A stretch of DNA of 64,000 nt from Planctomycetaceae bacterium (GTDB lineage Bacteria > Planctomycetota > Planctomycetia > Pirellulales > Pirellulaceae): assembly GCA_012729315.1 (NCBI GenBank), contig JAAYDI010000194.1, positions 54,590-118,589 on the forward strand. Reading direction: 5' to 3'. The position numbers and the translations under genes are program-made. Below are positions 54,105-61,414 of the stretch, piece by piece (position 1 is the first letter of the stretch; each line of letters starts with the position of its first letter). Below the pieces are notes generated by a model. That model made no database searches, was not told the origin of the DNA, and saw nothing but the letters and a program-made list of their open reading frames with translations.

Positions 54105-54152
54105 TACGTTGGGCCCATTGTACGTTGGGCCCATTGTACGTTGGGCCCATTG
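54105..54152. repeat. Perfect 3 x 16 bp tandem repeat between ssb and rplI
   Basis: TACGTTGGGCCCATTG occurs three times without a mismatch (54105-54120, 54121-54136, 54137-54152). The minus-strand unit is CAATGGGCCCAACGTA, with a GGGCCC palindrome at its core. It begins eight bases after the ssb stop codon and ends 41 bp before the rplI start, exactly where rpsR usually lies. Confidence 0.85.
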
Positions 54153-54160
54153 CCGGCACG

Positions 54161-54604
54161 CTAGAACGGAATCTCATCGTCTGGCGGACCGGTCGCTGCG
54201 GGCTCCCGGTTGCCGCTGGGCTGCGCATACTGGGTGGCCGGCGCGCCCGCCATCCCCGAGTCGCCGGTGTTGGTGGAGCGGCCGCCGAGCATCTGCATGC
54301 GTTCGCCGACGACATGCAGTTTTGAGCGTTTCTGGCCTTCGCTTTCCCAGGTGTCCAGCTTCAGCCGTCCTTCGATCAATACGGGCGAGCCTTTACCCAG
54401 GTACTGGCCGGCAATCTCGGCCGTGCGTCCCCAGAGCGTCACGTCCACGTAGGTCGGTTCGTCGACCCACTCGCCGGAGGCGGTCTTGCGGCGGTCGTTG
54501 ACGGCCAGGCCGATATCGGTCACAGCCGTCTTGTTAGCCGTGTATCTCACCTCGACGTCGCGGGTCAAGTTCCCCACCAGGATCACGCGATTGTAGCTCG
54601 CCAT
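54161..54604 (-). CDS. ssb: Single-stranded DNA-binding protein
   Basis: This 147-residue OB-fold protein coats single-stranded DNA during replication and repair. It has [20 protein letters not shown] at the N-terminus, [10 protein letters not shown] and [13 protein letters not shown] strands ([18 protein letters not shown]), then [18 protein letters not shown], a flexible Gly/Ser/Pro-rich tail and the partner-binding acidic tip DDEIPF. The ATG at 54604 begins the conserved domain; an ATG at 54631 is an unlikely alternative. It lies in the rpsF-ssb-rplI order, lacking rpsR. Confidence 0.95.
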   Translation of the reverse strand: MASYNRVILVGNLTRDVEVRYTANKTAVTDIGLAVNDRRKTASGEWVDEPTYVDVTLWGRTAEIAGQYLGKGSPVLIEGRLKLDTWESEGQKRSKLHVVGERMQMLGGRSTNTGDSGMAGAPATQYAQPSGNREPAATGPPDDEIPF

Positions 54605-54724
54605 GACAACACCCCTTGTTCGCCCGCCCAAGATTAACTGAACGTTTGTACCCTGCCTGCATCAAGTCTACCGCTTGACACGTGCGAAGGCAACCCTGGG
54701 CGATCCGTGCGGATCCGGGGGCCA

Positions 54725-55150
54725 TCACTCGTCTTCTGTTTCCACTGTTTCGTCAGCCTCGTCGCTGTCGTCCTCGTCGGCGAAGGACTGGTCCACGTCC
54801 ACCTTCGGGCGGGGGGGGGCCTCGCCGCGGGCATGGGCCACCAGCGTGTCGACCAGCCGGGGCTCGACCTTGAGCGTCAGGTTTCGCAGCACGTTCTCGT
54901 TGAGCTGGCAGGCCCGGTTGAACTCCACGACCTTGTCGGTGTCCATCCGGAAGTAGCTCAGCCAGTAAGCGCCTTTGCGGTGGCCATGAATGGGATAGGC
55001 AAGTCGCTGTTCGTTCCAGAGGCGGCTGGCGAGCATCTCACCACCACAGGACTCGACCATGAGCGGAATTTGCGCTGCGACGCCGCCCGGATCGCGAGCA
55101 TACCGGTTGGAGTCCAGAATGAACATGCATTCGTATACGTTGCTGGCCAA
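54725..55150 (-). CDS. rpsF: Ribosomal protein S6
   Basis: This 141-residue small-subunit protein has the S6 fold (NVYECMFILDSNRYARD, LASRLWNEQRLAYPIHGHRKGAYW and MDTDKVVEFNRACQLNENVLR). The final 35 residues form an acidic tail (FADEDDSDEADETVETEDE). The start is TTG at 55150, supported by GGGGAGAG six bases upstream; the first ATG lies nine codons in, past conserved residues. It is the third gene of the rplY-pth-rpsF-ssb-rplI-dnaB run. Confidence 0.93.
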   Translation of the reverse strand: MASNVYECMFILDSNRYARDPGGVAAQIPLMVESCGGEMLASRLWNEQRLAYPIHGHRKGAYWLSYFRMDTDKVVEFNRACQLNENVLRNLTLKVEPRLVDTLVAHARGEAPPRPKVDVDQSFADEDDSDEADETVETEDE

Positions 55151-55156
55151 AGTGAT

Positions 55157-55164
55157 CTCTCCCC
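55157..55164 (-). promoter_or_regulatory. Ribosome-binding site of rpsF
   Basis: GGGGAGAG on the minus strand lies six bases before the TTG start of rpsF and supports that non-ATG start. Confidence 0.7.
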
Positions 55165-55167
55165 GTC

Positions 55168-55191
55168 GTACTCGTAGGTGTACTCGTAGGT
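55168..55191. repeat. Perfect 12 bp tandem duplication upstream of rpsF
   Basis: GTACTCGTAGGT occurs twice head to tail in the 54 bp spacer between pth and rpsF, immediately upstream of the rpsF ribosome-binding site. Confidence 0.75.
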
Positions 55192-55204
55192 GGAGGTATG
55201 CGGG

Positions 55205-55783
55205 TCAATCGCCCAGCGCGGCATCCGCGTTGTAGCGATTCATACAGAACTCGATGCCCTCGCGCACCCAGTCCACGGCAGCATCTGCCGCCCGGTCCAC
55301 CGCTGTTCGAATCAAATCCACTTCTTCCGGATGAAACCTGCTCAACACGTAGGCGACGACGTCCCGGTCAGCCGGCGGTGGGCCGATGCCGATCCGCAGC
55401 CGTGCCATCTCGTCAGTCCCCAGGCGGTTGACAATATCTTGCAGACCCTTCTGTCCTCCGGACGACCCTTTGGAGCGGCACCGCAGTTTCGCCAACGGAA
55501 GGTTAAAATCGTCGCAGACGATCAGTATGTCTGCGAGGTCCAGTTTGTAAAAGTCCCGCGCTGCGAGCACGCTCAGTCCGCTGCGATTCATCAGCGTGTG
55601 TGGGCACAGCACCAGCACGCGCTGGTCCCCGACGGTCGCCTCCACGGTTTCGCCATGGAACCGGGCCCGGGGCGTGGTCTGGCCGATCCGCTGCACCAGC
55701 CGCTCCGCCACGGCGAACCCGACGTTGTGCCGGGTCGCCGCGTACCGGCGTCCGGGGTTACCCAGGCCAACGATCAGTTTCAT
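55205..55783 (-). CDS. pth: Peptidyl-tRNA hydrolase
   Basis: The product releases tRNA from peptidyl-tRNA that drops off the ribosome. The 192-residue protein has all family blocks: LIVGLGNPGRRYAATRHNVGF (with the catalytic His), LVLCPHTLMNRSG, ILIVCDDFNLPLAKLR (Asp), and SSGGQKGLQDIVNRLG. The ATG at 55783 is clear. It lies downstream of rplY by 44 bp, an order (rplY-pth) shared with many bacteria. Confidence 0.95.
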   Translation of the reverse strand: MKLIVGLGNPGRRYAATRHNVGFAVAERLVQRIGQTTPRARFHGETVEATVGDQRVLVLCPHTLMNRSGLSVLAARDFYKLDLADILIVCDDFNLPLAKLRCRSKGSSGGQKGLQDIVNRLGTDEMARLRIGIGPPPADRDVVAYVLSRFHPEEVDLIRTAVDRAADAAVDWVREGIEFCMNRYNADAALGD

Positions 55784-55827
55784 GCCTGCGGGCCTCTCGG
55801 TGCTGCGGGCGTCACCCCAGCGTTCCG

Positions 55828-56460
55828 CTACTCGGAATCCTCCTCCTCCTCCGCCTTGCGACCAATCACTTCCGGTTCTGCCGGCCCTGCTGCAGCTTCA
55901 TCCGGCTCCTCGCCTTCCATCGCAACCTGCGCTTCACAGCTCACCACCATGGTATCCAGCGGGGTCAGCACCGTGACATGCGGTGGCAACGGGACATCGG
56001 CCAGCGTGATCGACTCGCCCAGATGCAGATTCTTGAGGTTCGCCACCAGCTTGTCGGGAATCTCGCCGGCCGGGCACTCGATCTCGACCTCAAACAGGTG
56101 ATGGTTGACGATGCCTCCTTCCTTCACTCCGGGGGCTTCGCCGCGCAGCTCCAGCGCCACCGTCACCTCGACTCGCTCCTGTTCACTGACCCGCGTCAGG
56201 TCCAGGTGCAGCACGTCCACTCCATAGCAGTCCCACTGGACTGCGCGAACCAGCGCCTTCTCGTTCAAGCCGCCCTTGAGATCGACCAGCTTGCTGCCGT
56301 GACGCATGGCCGCCTTGACTTCTGCGGTCGGGATGGCCAGGTTCACATTGGCTTTACCGTGACCGTAGAGAATCGCCGGCGTCTGGCCGGACCGCCTCAA
56401 TTGACGGACCCGCCCCGTACCGAGTTCCTGACGCACTGACACGTTCAACACTTCCGCCAT
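55828..56460 (-). CDS. rplY: Ribosomal protein L25 (Ctc/general stress type)
   Basis: This 210-residue 5S-rRNA-binding large-subunit protein has the L25 N-terminal domain (LNVSVRQELGTGRVRQLRRSGQTPAILYG), a middle beta-domain (LHLDLTRVSEQERVEVTVAL) and a C-terminal TL5-type domain. The tail is Glu/Ala-rich and acidic (EEPDEAAAGPAEPEV). The ATG at 56460 directly precedes the domain. It heads the minus-strand ribosomal/replication run; in other bacteria it follows prs, but here groES intervenes on the opposite strand. Confidence 0.93.
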   Translation of the reverse strand: MAEVLNVSVRQELGTGRVRQLRRSGQTPAILYGHGKANVNLAIPTAEVKAAMRHGSKLVDLKGGLNEKALVRAVQWDCYGVDVLHLDLTRVSEQERVEVTVALELRGEAPGVKEGGIVNHHLFEVEIECPAGEIPDKLVANLKNLHLGESITLADVPLPPHVTVLTPLDTMVVSCEAQVAMEGEEPDEAAAGPAEPEVIGRKAEEEEDSE

Positions 56461-56801
56461 CGTCGACCCTTTCGGCGATTGACCGCTTGGCGCAGACTGA
56501 TCACGATCCGCCTGGCCACTCCCGGGCACTTGCGTTACCGCGAGACGAATTCACTGTGTGGGAAACCCAACATTCTGCCAGATTCTTCGCCGATGGCAAG
56601 CCCAAGTGGTGGGAAGAAAGGTCGAAAGCCGCGGGGGCGGTCGGGGTGGGAGAGGCCGGCCGGATCTGCCCGGTGCCCGGCAGGTCGCGGCGCGGCGACT
56701 CCCGTTGCGAAAACGGGGGCCAGCCATTACGTTGATCGCCGGGGACGAGACGAAGGGACCAGGGGGACGACACGCGTACTGAGGCGTACTGAGAGAGGCT
56801 G
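56461..56801. other. Divergent promoter region between rplY and groES
   Basis: This 341 bp interval contains no gene. CCCGTT and AACGGG form a hairpin around GCGAA near 56700-56716. No CIRCE element (TTAGCACTC/GAGTGCTAA) is visible upstream of groES, so HrcA control is not indicated. The 3' end carries the 10 bp duplication at 56774. Confidence 0.5.
56774..56793. repeat. Perfect 10 bp tandem duplication before groES
   Basis: GCGTACTGAG occurs twice head to tail and runs into the groES ribosome-binding site (GAGAGG), so the second copy contributes bases next to it. Confidence 0.75.
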
Positions 56802-57140
56802 ATGGGCAAAGCGCGCAAAGAGGTGTTCGGGTACGTTGAGCCGATTGGAGCCCGGGTGCTGGTCCGCAAGGACGAGCCCAAGCGGGAGACCAAAGGTGGC
56901 ATTGCGCTGCCCGACGCGGCGGAGATCCCCACCATCACGGGGCGCATCGTCGCGATCTCCACCCAGATTGAAAACGACGAGGACGTGCCGCTGCGGCAGT
57001 ACGACAAGATCCTGTTTCACCCCAAGAACGCCATTCCGGTCGATTTCGAGCAGGACAACCAGCTGTTCGTGGTGCCGGTGGAAGACGTGGTGGCCGTGTT
57101 CCGCACCAACGCTCCGCGGCGATCCACAGCGGCCGACTGA
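56802..57140 (+). CDS. groES: Co-chaperonin GroES
   Basis: The 112-residue product caps the GroEL chaperonin. The core YVEPIGARVLVRKDEP, the mobile loop KGGIALPDAAEIPTITGRIV, YDKILFHPKNAIPVDF and LFVVPVEDVVAVF match the GroES family, with a short N-terminal extension (GKARKEVFG) and a basic C-terminal tail not seen in E. coli GroES. No groEL lies next to it. GAGAGG lies six bases before the ATG. It is on the plus strand, between prs and rplY on the minus strand, and ends nine bases before the prs stop. Confidence 0.92.
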   Translation: MGKARKEVFGYVEPIGARVLVRKDEPKRETKGGIALPDAAEIPTITGRIVAISTQIENDEDVPLRQYDKILFHPKNAIPVDFEQDNQLFVVPVEDVVAVFRTNAPRRSTAAD

Positions 57141-57149
57141 GGGGCCGGC

Positions 57150-58124
57150 TCAATCCAATCCGCCGCCGGCGGCCGTCGTGAACAGCGCGCTGACCGACTG
57201 GTCGTGGTGGATCCGTTTGATGGCTTCGGCCAGGAGCGGGGCGACGGTCAGCACTTCGATCTGCGGGATGGCCTGTTCCGGGCGCAGCGGAATGCTGTTG
57301 GTGATCGCCAGGCTGGAGATCGGGGCCGACTGGATATTCTGGATGGCGGGGCCGCAGAGCACGCCGTGGGTGGCGGCGACGTGGATCTCCCGCGCGCCGG
57401 CGGCATGGACCAGGTGGGCAGCGCCGCAGATGGATCCGGCCGTGCTGATCATGTCGTCGAACATGAGGGCGATGCGGCCTTCGACCGGTCCGCCGATGAT
57501 GTTCTCCTGTTTCGTCTTGAGGGCTGTGGCGCGGCGTTTGTCGACGATGGCCAGTTTGCCTCCCAGCCATTTGGCATGCCCGCTGGCCCGCTTGATGCTC
57601 CCCTCGTCCGGGCTGACAACGACGATCTCGTCGGAGACGAAACCACGCTGAACGAAGTGCTCGTTGAGCACGGGAGCCGCATACAGATGATCGACCGGCA
57701 CGTCGAAGAACCCTTGGATCTGAGCGGCGTGCAGGTCCATGGTCAGCACGCGGTCGGCGCCGGCCCGCGTGATGAGGTTGGCGGTCAGTTTGGCCGTGAT
57801 CGGCGTGCGCCCTTCGTCTTTGCGATCCTGGCGGGCGTAGCCGAAATAGGGGATCACGGCGGTGATCCGTGTGGCGCTGGCCCGCTTGCAGCTGTCGATC
57901 ATGATCAACAGCTCCATCAGGTTATCGTTCACGGGCGGGCAGGTGGGTTGGACGAGAAACACATCCCGTCCGCGCACATCTTCCTCGATCTTGCAGTAGT
58001 TCTCACCGTCAGGGAATTTGCCGAGCGAAATGGACCCGAGCGGGAGGTTCAGGAATCCGCAGATCGCATGCGCCAGCGGTGGGTTGGCCTGGCCGCTGAA
58101 AATCTTCAGTTCTCGACTCTGCAT
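57150..58124 (-). CDS. prs: Ribose-phosphate pyrophosphokinase
   Basis: The product makes PRPP from ribose 5-phosphate and ATP for nucleotide, histidine and tryptophan synthesis. The 324-residue protein has the class I signature: ISLGKFPDGENYCKIEEDVRG, IPYFGYARQDRK, TMDLHAAQIQGFFD, VVSPDEGSIKRA and the PRPP loop MFDDMISTAGSICGAA. All are intact. It starts seven bases after the glmU-like gene stops, so they form an operon; the glmU-prs order is widely conserved in bacteria. Confidence 0.95.
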   Translation of the reverse strand: MQSRELKIFSGQANPPLAHAICGFLNLPLGSISLGKFPDGENYCKIEEDVRGRDVFLVQPTCPPVNDNLMELLIMIDSCKRASATRITAVIPYFGYARQDRKDEGRTPITAKLTANLITRAGADRVLTMDLHAAQIQGFFDVPVDHLYAAPVLNEHFVQRGFVSDEIVVVSPDEGSIKRASGHAKWLGGKLAIVDKRRATALKTKQENIIGGPVEGRIALMFDDMISTAGSICGAAHLVHAAGAREIHVAATHGVLCGPAIQNIQSAPISSLAITNSIPLRPEQAIPQIEVLTVAPLLAEAIKRIHHDQSVSALFTTAAGGGLD

Positions 58125-58131
58125 CGAAGAT

Positions 58132-58875
58132 CTAGAGCCCCATTCTCTCCATGGCCGCCTCGACGACTGCCAGGTCGCTAAAGGTGTTGATACTCAGCGC
58201 TTCGCACGGTTTGAGGACCGGCAAGGCGAGCACCGTTTGGCCCCACCCTTTCAGGATCCCCGGGCAGTCGGTCACGTAGTACTCATGCTGGCGGTTGGTG
58301 TTCTGCAGGGCGTCGAGCGCTTGGACCAGCTGAGCCGCATCGAACACGTACGTGCTCATGTTGACCTCCGTGATGGCCCGCTGCTCGCTGGTGGCATCCT
58401 TGTCCTCCACGATCGCCGCAAACCCGCCGCGGTCATCCCGCACGATGCGCCCCAGTCCGGTAGGGTCGTCCTTGTGGAGTGTGCCCAGGACGCAGGCCGC
58501 ACGGTGGGTCTCGAAGGCCTGGAACAGCGCGGTGACCGACTCCGGCCGGATCAGCGGGGAGTCCCCGGCCACGATCACGACCGGGCCCGCGTGCCGGGCG
58601 AGCTGCGGCCGGCACATTTTCACCGCGTGCCCGGTCCCCAGCTGCTCGGTCTGGTCCACGAACTCCACGTCCGGGTACTTGCCGAGCGCCTCGCGGACCA
58701 GGTCGGCGCGGAAGCCGACGACGGCCAGCAAGTGATCGACCCCCGCGTCGCGCAGCGCCTCGACGACATATTCGACCATCGGGCGACCGCGGACGGGACA
58801 GAGGACTTTAGGCAGGTCCGATTTCATTCTGGTGCCTTTGCCGGCGGCCAGAATGATTGCCAGTCGTTTGCTCAT
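58132..58875 (-). CDS. GlmU-type nucleotidyltransferase lacking the acetyltransferase domain
   Basis: This 247-residue enzyme is an N-terminal-type uridylyltransferase: IILAAGKGTRMKSDLPKVL, GTGHAVKMCRPQL, VVIVAGDSPLIRPE, LGRIVRDDRGGFAAIVEDKDAT and INTFSDLAVVEAAME. It should make UDP-N-acetylglucosamine from glucosamine 1-phosphate derivatives, or another NDP-sugar. The left-handed beta-helix acetyltransferase half of bifunctional GlmU is absent, so acetylation would need another enzyme. It precedes prs by seven bases. Start ATG at 58875. Confidence 0.88.
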   Translation of the reverse strand: MSKRLAIILAAGKGTRMKSDLPKVLCPVRGRPMVEYVVEALRDAGVDHLLAVVGFRADLVREALGKYPDVEFVDQTEQLGTGHAVKMCRPQLARHAGPVVIVAGDSPLIRPESVTALFQAFETHRAACVLGTLHKDDPTGLGRIVRDDRGGFAAIVEDKDATSEQRAITEVNMSTYVFDAAQLVQALDALQNTNRQHEYYVTDCPGILKGWGQTVLALPVLKPCEALSINTFSDLAVVEAAMERMGL

Positions 58876-59112
58876 GGAGTCACGCGCCAGAAAGGACGAA
58901 GACGGGAACCCGGACAGCAGTCGGCTGTCCGCACGGCCTACCGTCTATCTTGGCACGAACTACCGCCCCGTGCCAGTGGGGCGCGGCCGGAAGCGGCCCC
59001 GTTCTGGCCCCCTGCGCGTTGACATGGTGCCAAGCCGGCCCCTACAATCATCCGTTTTCCTACATCCAGACTCGGGCCACCAGCTGGCCCTTTCGGTGGG
59101 AAGGCCACGTCC

Positions 59113-60003
59113 TTGGAAGAAGCCATTGCCAAAGCGGATACGCTGCTGGAAGCCCTCGGCTGGATCCGCCAGTTCCGCGACAAGATCACGGTCATCAAAC
59201 TTGGTGGCAGCGTGATGGAGGACGAGTGCGCGCTGCGCCACGTGCTGCTCGACATCGTCTTCATGGAAACGGTCGGCATGCGGCCGGTTGTCGTGCACGG
59301 GGGGGGAGCGGCCATCAGTCGGGCGATGGAGGCGGCCGGGATTCAGGCCCGTTTCGTGCAGGGACGCCGCTATACGGATGCGGCCACCCTGCAGATCGTC
59401 GAACAGGTCCTGGCGATCGAGACGAATGAGTATCTCACCCGCCAGATCGAGTCGCTCGGCGGTCGTGCCATGAATCTCAATTTCCGCACCACCAACGTGC
59501 TCTTCGGGCAGCGCATGGAACTCGCAGGAGACGATGGGCAGCCGATCGATCTGGGCTTTGTGGGGACCGTGACGCGCGTCGATCGGGCGGTGATCGACAA
59601 TTTGTGCTATGCCGGCCAGGTGCCGGTGATCCCGTCGATGTGCATCGATCCGCAGGGGCAGAAGTACAACGTCAATGCCGATACGGCGGCCACCGCCGTC
59701 GCACAGGCACTCGGCGCCGAGAAGCTGGTGTATCTGAGTGACGTGAACGGAGTACGGCGCGACAAACGCGACCCCGAGTCGTTGATACATTCGTTGAGCG
59801 CGCGGGAGGCCCGCGAGCTGATCCGCAACCGCACGATCGAAACCGGCATGATTCCCAAGGTGGAGGCCTGCTTGGAAACGCTCGAGCGGGGTGTGAACAA
59901 GGTCCATATCATTGATGGTCGCCTGCGGCACTCGCTGCTGTTGGAGATCTACACCACGCGCGGTGTCGGCACGCAGATCGTCCAGGACGACCCGCGCCGC
60001 TGA
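59113..60003 (+). CDS. argB: Acetylglutamate kinase
   Basis: The product phosphorylates N-acetylglutamate, the second step of arginine synthesis. The 296-residue protein has [40 protein letters not shown] and the C-terminal [16 protein letters not shown] block ([13 protein letters not shown]). About 25 residues precede KITVIKLGG and form an extra N-terminal helix ([12 protein letters not shown]), typical of arginine-sensitive hexameric kinases, so feedback inhibition by arginine is predicted. The start is TTG at 59113. It leads the argB-argD-argF cluster. Confidence 0.94.
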   Translation: MEEAIAKADTLLEALGWIRQFRDKITVIKLGGSVMEDECALRHVLLDIVFMETVGMRPVVVHGGGAAISRAMEAAGIQARFVQGRRYTDAATLQIVEQVLAIETNEYLTRQIESLGGRAMNLNFRTTNVLFGQRMELAGDDGQPIDLGFVGTVTRVDRAVIDNLCYAGQVPVIPSMCIDPQGQKYNVNADTAATAVAQALGAEKLVYLSDVNGVRRDKRDPESLIHSLSAREARELIRNRTIETGMIPKVEACLETLERGVNKVHIIDGRLRHSLLLEIYTTRGVGTQIVQDDPRR

Positions 60004-60039
60004 CCCGCGTGGCTGACCCGCGTGGCTGACCCGCGGCGG
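60001..60039. repeat. 13 bp tandem repeat spanning the argB stop codon
   Basis: TGACCCGCGTGGC occurs at 60001-60013 and 60014-60026, and a partial copy (TGACCCGCGGCGG) at 60027-60039. The TGA of the first copy is the argB stop codon, so each unit brings another TGA. Confidence 0.75.
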
Positions 60040-60123
60040 CGCGGGGGGACGGGGAGCAGGCCGGATGACCCGGCAGGCCGACAGAGGAGCGATGTTATTC
60101 GGATGGCTGGAAAGGATGACACG

Positions 60124-61326
60124 ATGGCTCACAAGCAGTCGTTGAGTTCCGCGGAGACCGTGGAACTGTTTGGCCGATACGTGATTCCCAACTATCGGCG
60201 ATACCCGGTGAATCTGGTGCGCGGCGAAAACTGCTACGTGTGGGACAGCGAAGGGACCCGCTATCTCGACTTCTTCTGCGGTTGGGGCTGCAACCTGCTC
60301 GGACATTGCCCGCCCCGCGTGGTCCAGGCGGTGCAGCAGCAGGTGGCGACCCTCGTGCACGTGCCGAACACCTGGCACACGGAACTGCAGGGGCGGTGGG
60401 CCCAGATGCTGTCGCAGCGCAGTTTCGGCGGGCAGGCCTTCTTCTGCAATTCGGGGACCGAGGCGAACGAGGCGGCCATCAAACTGGCCCGCCTGCATGC
60501 GCCCAAGGACAAGTACAAGATCATCACCTTTGAAGGGGGCTTCCACGGCCGGACGCTCGGCTCCACCACCGCCACGGCGCAGCCCAAGTATCACGAAGGG
60601 CTCGGTCCGCTCGTCGCGGGATTCGTCTACGCGCCCTTTGACGATCTGGAAGCGGTCGCGGAACGGATCGACTCGGAGACGTGCGCGCTCATGATCGAGC
60701 CAATCCAGGGGGAAGGGGGGGTCCGGATTCCGTCCCGCGAGTTCCTGGCGGGCCTGCGGCAGTTGGCCGACGAACACGAGCTGCTGTTGATCTTCGACGA
60801 GGTGCAGACCGGGTGCGGGCGGACCGGCCAGTGGTTTGCTTATCAGCACTTCGACGTGACTCCCGACGTGATCACACTGTCCAAAGCCATCTGCGGCGGG
60901 CTGGCGGGAGGTGCCATGTTGACCACGCGGGAGATCGCGCCGAGTCTGCGGCCGGGCATGCATGCCTGTACCTTCGGCGGCAACGCCATCGCCGCCTGTG
61001 CGGGGATCGCCACGCTCGAAACGATCGAGCAGGATCACCTGCTGGAACACGCACAACAGCTCAGCGCCCAGTTCCGGACCCGCCTTGAAACGCTACAGGC
61101 GACCTGTCCGCTCATCCGCGAGGTGCGGCTGGTCGGACTGATGATCGGAATCGAACTGACGATCAACGGCGGACCGGTTGTGGAGGCCTGTCTGCAGCGG
61201 CAGCTACTGGTCAACTGCACGCACGACACGGTCATCCGGCTGCTGCCACCCATGACCTTGACGCCGCAGCAGGTGGACCAGGGGTGTGACGTCCTGGCCG
61301 CCGCGCTCCAGAGCGTCTCAGCCTGA
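60124..61326 (+). CDS. argD: Acetylornithine aminotransferase
   Basis: This 400-residue PLP-dependent class III aminotransferase makes N-acetylornithine from N-acetylglutamate semialdehyde. Motifs: YLDFFCGWGCNLLGHCPP, FFCNSGTEANEAAIKLAR, TFEGGFHGRTLGSTT, EPIQGEGGVRIPS, LIFDEVQTGCGRTG and ITLSKAICGG (PLP-binding Lys). Intact throughout. AAAGGA at 60111-60116 decides the start at 60124; an ATG at 60103 is an alternative. It follows argB after about 120 bp that include a tandem repeat, and precedes argF. Confidence 0.94.
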   Translation: MAHKQSLSSAETVELFGRYVIPNYRRYPVNLVRGENCYVWDSEGTRYLDFFCGWGCNLLGHCPPRVVQAVQQQVATLVHVPNTWHTELQGRWAQMLSQRSFGGQAFFCNSGTEANEAAIKLARLHAPKDKYKIITFEGGFHGRTLGSTTATAQPKYHEGLGPLVAGFVYAPFDDLEAVAERIDSETCALMIEPIQGEGGVRIPSREFLAGLRQLADEHELLLIFDEVQTGCGRTGQWFAYQHFDVTPDVITLSKAICGGLAGGAMLTTREIAPSLRPGMHACTFGGNAIAACAGIATLETIEQDHLLEHAQQLSAQFRTRLETLQATCPLIREVRLVGLMIGIELTINGGPVVEACLQRQLLVNCTHDTVIRLLPPMTLTPQQVDQGCDVLAAALQSVSA

Positions 61327-61414
61327 AACGGGACATTCCCGTGACCAAGCGGGGCGGAGGACCGCCGGGTTGGGCGGCAGCCGAAGTTCCTTGCCACGAA
61401 AGGGGTTGGCGGAC

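Noticed and set aside
54105..54152. CRISPR array
   Set aside because: The three units are directly abutting with no spacers and no cas genes are present.
51226..54501. A 1091-codon plus-strand frame across dnaB, rplI and the POTRA gene
   Set aside because: It crosses several well-supported minus-strand genes and has no recognisable domain.
56461..56801. CIRCE heat-shock operator upstream of groES
   Set aside because: I looked for TTAGCACTC-N9-GAGTGCTAA and found no match on either strand.
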